NCBI GenBank assembly: GCA_009665115.1
Contig: WJXE01000056.1
Span: 1-9,511 of the forward strand
From: Nitrosopumilales archaeon
Lineage (GTDB): Archaea > Thermoproteota > Nitrososphaeria > Nitrososphaerales > Nitrososphaeraceae
Length of the DNA stretch: 9,511 nt
Direction: 5' to 3'
The position numbers were made by a program, and so were the translations under genes. Positions 6,489 to 9,511 of the stretch are shown here, piece after piece. The notes under the pieces are model-generated. The model was not told the DNA's origin, ran no database searches, and saw nothing but the letters and a program-made list of their open reading frames with translations. Numbering within the stretch: the first letter of the stretch is position 1; each line of letters starts with the position of its first letter.

Positions 6489-6515
6489 CAAGGTTGAAGC
6501 CTTGACATGCGTTTT
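6489..6515 (+). terminator. Possible hairpin plus T-run terminator
   Basis: CAAGG (6489-6493) and CCTTG (6500-6504) can pair over a 6-nt loop, and GTTTTT follows at 6511. It lies about 40 nt after the frameshifted gene on the same strand. The stem is short, and archaea mostly end transcripts on T-runs alone. Confidence 0.25.
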
Positions 6516-6622
6516 TCATTTAGCGAGCATCATTTTATATTTTCAGAAATAAGGAAAAGTGCTGAAGCCTAACTCGAGATTAAACAAAGGAATTAAACAA
6601 ACAATAGGCATTCATTAAAACG

Positions 6623-6630
6623 TTTTTATA
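6623..6630 (+). promoter_or_regulatory. TATA box before the small RHH-like gene
   Basis: TTTTTATA is centred about 23, 26 and 29 nt before three consecutive ATG codons at 6649, 6652 and 6655. The usual 26-nt spacing points to the second or third ATG as the first codon of a leaderless message. No GGAGG is present. Confidence 0.5.
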
Positions 6631-6648
6631 GTGGGCTCCTAGCGCGAA

Positions 6649-6849
6649 ATGATGATGCAGGAACTAGATAAAGAGGAAGGTGATCGTATTAACATGTCTA
6701 TCAGCAGGAAAGCTTATGATGCATTAGCGACATACACCAGACAAGTGAATGAAAAAAACAATGACATACAGAAGAAACCGTTCACTATTGAAGAGGTGTT
6801 GGATGAAGAAATTATTTTCCTTTTTAGTGATGAGTGGAAAAAAGATTAG
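6649..6849 (+). CDS. Small ribbon-helix-helix-like protein
   Basis: At most 66 residues, starting with three in-frame ATGs in a row. After an acidic N-terminus comes RINMSISRKAYDALATYTRQ (residues 13-32), which looks like the DNA-contacting strand and first helix of ribbon-helix-helix repressors. A second helix with KKPFTIEEVLDEEIIFLF follows (about 42-59). The linker between the helices is longer than usual, so the assignment is tentative. Such proteins are cytoplasmic dimers that bind operators, often their own; no partner toxin gene is adjacent. The start is probably at 6652 or 6655, judged from the TATA spacing. The gene is convergent with the secreted-protein gene at 6908-7384. Confidence 0.6.
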   Translation: MMMQELDKEEGDRINMSISRKAYDALATYTRQVNEKNNDIQKKPFTIEEVLDEEIIFLFSDEWKKD

Positions 6850-6907
6850 CAGCAGTGTAATGCAAACTGCAAGGTAACGATCCGCAATTTATCCAGCATT
6901 TTTTGAC

Positions 6908-7384
6908 TTATGGGATCGCTGCGATGCTTGTGATAGGGTGTATCTCAGCCCAGTTATTATTTCGCGTATCCAAGACATACGACCCTGTAACTGTTACATG
7001 ACTGCCTACTGGTGGAATGCTAAGAGCAGGGTGGTTAAAGTTATCACAGGCCGATCCTACTTCTGACCGTGATACTGTGTTTTGACATATCGCTTCTAGC
7101 ACTAAATCGCCATTCTCGAATTTGATGTTTGCTTGATTGATTAGGCTGCTATTATCTGCCAACAATTTGATATGAAAGTCACCGTCGTTTACCACCTGTA
7201 TGCTTTTGATTACTCCCGTAGCGGTTATACAAGGATTCACTATATGGAGTCTAGTTGGTAGGAATACGTGCTGCCATAATGATTTGTCGCATGTTGGCGT
7301 TACTGCTGCATGCGCTGTTGGGGAAGATAGTACTACTGCAATAAGCATAACCATCAGAGTCAATATTGCGGTCTTGCCACTCAT
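6908..7384 (-). CDS. Secreted protein with OB-fold-like C-terminal domain
   Basis: Begins MSGKTAILTLMVML, a Sec signal peptide with a probable cleavage after AHA at about residue 26 (TAHA/AVTP). The exported part of about 130 residues has four Cys, which could form two disulfides. Its strands CITATGVIKSIQVVNDGDFH and VGSHVTVTGSYVLD, then NNNWAEIHPITSI, resemble the small OB-fold-like domains of secreted proteins whose last strand reads W.EIHP..SI. Function and ligand are unknown. The frame is open up to a TTG at 7504, but a TATA box 26-28 nt before the ATG at 7384 and the position of the signal peptide show that the ATG at 7384 is the real start of a leaderless gene (158 residues). Confidence 0.8.
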   Translation of the reverse strand: MSGKTAILTLMVMLIAVVLSSPTAHAAVTPTCDKSLWQHVFLPTRLHIVNPCITATGVIKSIQVVNDGDFHIKLLADNSSLINQANIKFENGDLVLEAICQNTVSRSEVGSACDNFNHPALSIPPVGSHVTVTGSYVLDTRNNNWAEIHPITSIAAIP

Positions 7385-7407
7385 AAACTTGTAAATAGTC
7401 TTCGCTT

Positions 7408-7415
7408 CTTTATAA
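7408..7415 (-). promoter_or_regulatory. TATA box fixing the start of the secreted protein
   Basis: The minus strand reads CTTATAAA, centred about 27 nt before the ATG at 7384. This places the transcript start on or next to the ATG and rules against the longer reading from 7504. Confidence 0.6.
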
Positions 7416-7551
7416 GAATTAAGGGAGACAATTTTTTGACGTTTGTTCGAATAAGTGTTATTCTGGTTACCGTTTAGTGTGGGTAAGCCGTGTTTCCCTG
7501 ACAATAACGGCTCATATATGAAATCAACCCTGATATCCTATAAGATGAAAT

Positions 7552-7830
7552 CTATAGAGCAACGTCGCCTGTTTCCTTTGAGCCTATAACATAAGCCTCT
7601 GCAATATCAGAGACAATTATCCTGCCATCATAATATGAACCAGTACTTGTAGCGTTTAGCACATCATCGACTATGCGTTTTGCTAGTGAATTCTCTACAA
7701 TTACCTAGATCTTGAGGGGAGGTCCAGCTCGGACCGTATGACCTCGTTCCCCTCCAACTATAATCTATCAGATACATTGGTATACCATCGTACGTTTCAG
7801 CGACTTCAGACCTTGACCGATGAGCTCTGA
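7552..7830 (-). pseudogene. Decayed PII-family nitrogen regulator (GlnB/GlnK-like)
   Basis: PII proteins are trimeric sensors of ATP/ADP and 2-oxoglutarate that control ammonium transport and nitrogen enzymes. The C-terminal part is clear: SYYDGRIIVSDIAEAYVIGS and KETGDVAL at the end match the PII C-terminal signature (G.G.DGKIFV.D...A..I.TGE.G..AL). Before it come VIVENSLAKRIVDDVLNA and the T-loop region GGERGHTVRAGPPLKI. Two lesions are visible. A TAG at 7707-7705 falls between PLKI and VIVEN, where intact members have a sense codon. A one-base shift near 7762 separates VGGERGHT from the upstream frame SEVAETYDGIPMYLID. There is no recognisable N-terminal strand or start, so about 90 of the usual 105-115 residues remain. 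Loss of function is likely. Confidence 0.75.
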
Positions 7831-7902
7831 AGAATAAATGCCTGCTAGTATCAAATAAGTTGATAATCCCAAGAAAGAAATTGCAAATCGTGGATTTAGC
7901 AT
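7768..7902 (-). CDS. Possible short membrane peptide overlapping the PII remnant
   Basis: ATG at 7902 opens 44 codons: MLNPRFAISFLGLSTYLILA forms one hydrophobic helix and is followed by a basic tail (LKSLKRTMVYQ). It ends at TGA 7768 and overlaps the front of the decayed PII gene in another frame. It could be a true single-helix protein, the N-terminus of a lost membrane gene, or chance. There is no ribosome site; A/T-rich sequence precedes it. Confidence 0.25.
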   Translation of the reverse strand: MLNPRFAISFLGLSTYLILAGIYSSELIGQGLKSLKRTMVYQCI

Positions 7903-7968
7903 TATAAAAAATATACTTAAGTTCAAAAATCACTTAAGGAATGTCTTGGGCTTGTCAGCTAGCTACTA

Positions 7969-7976
7969 GATATTTA
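7969..7976 (+). promoter_or_regulatory. Probable TATA box of the YciI-family gene
   Basis: The plus strand reads GATATTTA, about 38 nt before the ATG at 8010. This predicts a start of transcription near 7998 and a leader of about 12 nt without a clear GGAGG. Confidence 0.4.
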
Positions 7977-8009
7977 TGGGGCATTTCGATAGTTTGAAGA
8001 TGAAGAACC

Positions 8010-8315
8010 ATGAACGCCCGAAAGAAGCAATTCTTGTACAAACTTATTCCGCCACGGTCGACCTTTGCACAAGATATGACAGAAGTCGAAAGAAAAGTAA
8101 TGCAAGAACATGCTACTTACTGGAAAGGCGTGACAGACAAAGGGATTGCGATCGTCTTTGGACTTGTTCTTGATCCGAAAGGCCCTTGGGGAGTTGGTAT
8201 CGTTGAAGTTGCGGATGAAGCAGATGCACGTGCTCTTGGCACAAATGACCCTGCAGTCAAAGCGGGTCTTACGTTTGAAGTCTACCCAATGCCCGATGCG
8301 GTAGTGCGAAAATGA
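8010..8315 (+). CDS. YciI-family protein (YCII-related domain)
   Basis: A complete 101-residue single-domain protein. It begins with a strand (FLYKLIPPR), then TEVERKVMQEHATYWKGVTD with the His (H34) of the family's proposed His-Asp active site. GIAIVFGLVLDPKGPWGVGI matches the central YciI strands and VEVADEADARALGTNDPAV the family's D/E-A...L..DP pattern. It ends GLTFEVYPM. YciI proteins are small cytoplasmic ferredoxin-fold dimers; most have no proven reaction. The DNA is visibly richer in G and C than its neighbours (many GCG, GGC, GTC and CCG codons), and it sits alone between two decayed genes, which suggests acquisition from another genome. Confidence 0.9.
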   Translation: MNARKKQFLYKLIPPRSTFAQDMTEVERKVMQEHATYWKGVTDKGIAIVFGLVLDPKGPWGVGIVEVADEADARALGTNDPAVKAGLTFEVYPMPDAVVRK

Positions 8316-8355
8316 TAGACAATTCGGGCTAATTGCTGTCTTTTGCCTGCTTTCC

Positions 8356-8870
8356 TTATGTGGAATTAGCAGGGGTGAGCTGATAACTTGGTATCTCAAA
8401 TCCTCCCGTGACATACGTTAACATCTCTTGCAGGATTCTATCGACAATCTCAGCGATATCAGCGGGGTCTTCATATTATGAAAAGTCGTCACCATAATTA
8501 CCTTTGAGCCAATCAAATTTTTGTTATTGTTGGGAACGGCGTTTCCATTACACCGATATTCATTTTTAAGTACTGCTCACAGTTCCAACACAAGATTTAC
8601 AAAAATACGTACAGGAATCTGCTTGATGCCCAGTAAGACTTGCAGCGACCTTGTGTTGACCATCAAATATATAAATATGTGATCTATTATCCCCTTGATG
8701 GTATCAAATGTGAATGAGATCAATGTTACTAGACATCTATAGGCAAGTTGAAAAACTTTCTTACACTCTGATAATGTTGTAATTCTTCAAATGACAATCC
8801 AGCTTTTCCAAGTAGAAAACGCATTTGTATGCTTATAGATTTAACTGATGTAGGACAAAAATCTTAGATA
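8356..8870 (-). pseudogene. Badly decayed gene with a DGQHR/ParB-like motif
   Basis: Protein-like pieces follow each other on the minus strand in all three frames. First comes a helical piece containing FLLGKAGLSFEELQHYQSVR, closed by TAG at 8731. Then HQGDNRSHIYIFDGQHKVAA carries the DGQHK motif (8664-8650) of the DGQHR/ParB-like nuclease fold. IPVRIFVNLVLEL (8618-8580) follows in another frame, as the next strand of that fold would. Then come FDWLKGNYGDDFS, a TAA at 8478, and in the same frame a 39-residue end, YEDPADIAEIVDRILQEM to PANST, closed by TAA at 8358. At least two frame changes and several stops make a working product very unlikely. The original was probably a DNA-associated protein of accessory type; the exact family is unknown. 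Confidence 0.55.
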
Positions 8871-8941
8871 TTATAATGTTGCAGTGTCTTGTTAATATTG
8901 GCTGATTATTTTCTATACCATATAAATGACACTAGTTATCA

Positions 8942-9232
8942 TTATAATCCAGCACTTTCAATTAGTATCATAAGTTCGTTATACTGCTTTATGAATTGTT
9001 TGCCCTTATTAGTTATCGATATCAATACGTCAGTATTATTTCGACGATATATTATCATGCCTTTCTTTTCTAACTCATTAAAGTGGTTCATCATTTTGTC
9101 ATATGACAGTCTACTAGTATGCTGAATATGAGTTGGTTTTGCAGCTGTAACATCATTATTACTCATATATCCTTCAATAGCGATAAGTATTTCATAAAAG
9201 AGTTGGAGCTTGTGTCTCTTCTCTTGTCTCAT
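8942..9232 (-). CDS. Winged-helix transcriptional regulator (HTH_45-like)
   Basis: A 96-residue archaeal winged-helix protein. The order of elements fits the family: KRHKLQLFYEILIAIEGYM (helix 1), a turn, then TSRLSYDKMMNHFNELEKKG (helices 2-3, recognition), then MIIYRRNNTDVLISITNKGK as the wing, and a last helix FIKQYNELMILIESAGL that could pair two subunits. The TNKGK after the wing is the usual 'T.KG' mark. It would bind DNA as a dimer; no effector site is visible. The ATG lies 3 nt after the stop of the membrane-protein gene, so the two form an operon and the regulator probably serves that gene's pathway. Confidence 0.85.
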   Translation of the reverse strand: MRQEKRHKLQLFYEILIAIEGYMSNNDVTAAKPTHIQHTSRLSYDKMMNHFNELEKKGMIIYRRNNTDVLISITNKGKQFIKQYNELMILIESAGL

Positions 9233-9235
9233 GTA

Positions 9236-9511
9236 TCAGGTCTCAATCTCCATTTCTCTAGCCCTTCCACTAGACATGGCATAACGTATGGCATAGACGA
9301 ACAAGCCCAAGCCAGCTAGTCTAACAATTATTGATCCAATAAATGCAAACTGGTTATTATCAAAATAGTTAATTATTAACGAATACTGCTCAAGCCAGAG
9401 CAATGCGAAAGACGCTGGAATGTATAATAATTTAATATTAGCAGCCTTTACAAGAGGCTTTAGGCATTTGACGAAGATATATCCTAAAACCACAATGTCA
9501 AATAGCGTAGT
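9236..9511 (-). CDS. Membrane protein, N-terminus cut by the window edge
   Basis: The frame is open from the right edge to the stop at 9236; the GTG at 9493 is only an internal candidate, because coding-like sequence (TTLFDI) continues upstream to 9511. The visible 91 residues hold three hydrophobic stretches: IVVLGYIFVKCLKPLV, LLYIPASFALLWLEQYSLII and FIGSIIVRLAGLGLFVYAIR. A short charged tail (SSGRAREMEIET) follows and would lie in the cytoplasm if it obeys the positive-inside rule. The family is not recognised. Its tight link to the winged-helix gene (3 nt) suggests a membrane sensor or transporter with a dedicated regulator. Confidence 0.75.
   Translation of the reverse strand, partial: TTLFDIVVLGYIFVKCLKPLVKAANIKLLYIPASFALLWLEQYSLIINYFDNNQFAFIGSIIVRLAGLGLFVYAIRYAMSSGRAREMEIET

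Noticed and set aside
7664..7933. Minus-strand 89-codon frame as a gene
   Set aside because: Only its middle (SEVAETYDGIPMYLID) makes sense, as the front of the decayed PII gene; the rest is out of frame with the PII C-terminus.
7974..8414. Minus-strand 146-codon frame
   Set aside because: Antisense to the YciI gene, which has clear family motifs; the product is Cys/Arg-rich and lacks protein character.
8882..8932. Distant inverted repeat AGTGTC / GACACT
   Set aside because: Only 6 bp with a loop of nearly 40 nt in A/T-rich DNA; expected by chance.
1..9511. tRNA, rRNA, CRISPR array, insertion sequence or complete mobile element
   Set aside because: I looked in the gaps on both strands and found no cloverleaf-like arms, spaced repeats, terminal inverted repeats or transposase motifs that I could support.

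Overview
The window looks like chromosomal DNA of an ammonia-oxidising archaeon of the Nitrososphaeria (Thaumarchaeota), most like soil Nitrososphaera/Nitrosocosmicus types. This is inferred, not searched. The signs are low GC; A/T-rich archaeal TATA boxes about 26 nt before several start codons (leaderless genes); frequent TTG and GTG starts; GGAGG-type ribosome sites where a leader exists; a winged-helix regulator that looks like the archaeal HTH_45 type; and long gaps between genes.

Layout: 1-2686 holds three minus-strand genes, each with its own promoter: an orphan 187-aa protein, a UspA stress protein, and a large membrane protein cut by the left edge. That protein joins an eight-helix membrane domain to an extracellular amino-acid-type ligand-binding domain. 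2744-2886 is a broken small gene. 2970-3851 is a leaderless NmrA-type NAD(P)-binding protein. 3844-4381 holds two gene remnants. 4398-5334 is an overlapping msrB-msrA pair for repair of both methionine sulfoxide stereoisomers. 5335-6648 is sparse: one small minus-strand gene and two broken small ORFs. 6649-6849 is a small ribbon-helix-helix-like protein. 6908-7384 (minus) is a secreted protein with an OB-fold-like C-terminus. 7552-7830 is a decayed PII nitrogen-regulator gene. 8010-8315 is a YciI-family protein of different base composition. 8356-8870 is a decayed gene with a DGQHR/ParB-like motif. 8942-9511 is a tight pair of a membrane protein (cut by the right edge) and a winged-helix regulator.

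Together the intact genes suggest stress and redox upkeep (UspA, MsrA, MsrB, NmrA-like) beside environmental sensing (ligand-binding receptor, membrane protein plus regulator). What stands out is the number of recognisable but broken reading frames between intact genes, and the unusual receptor architecture at the left end. I see no rRNA, tRNA, CRISPR array, insertion sequence or obvious origin.
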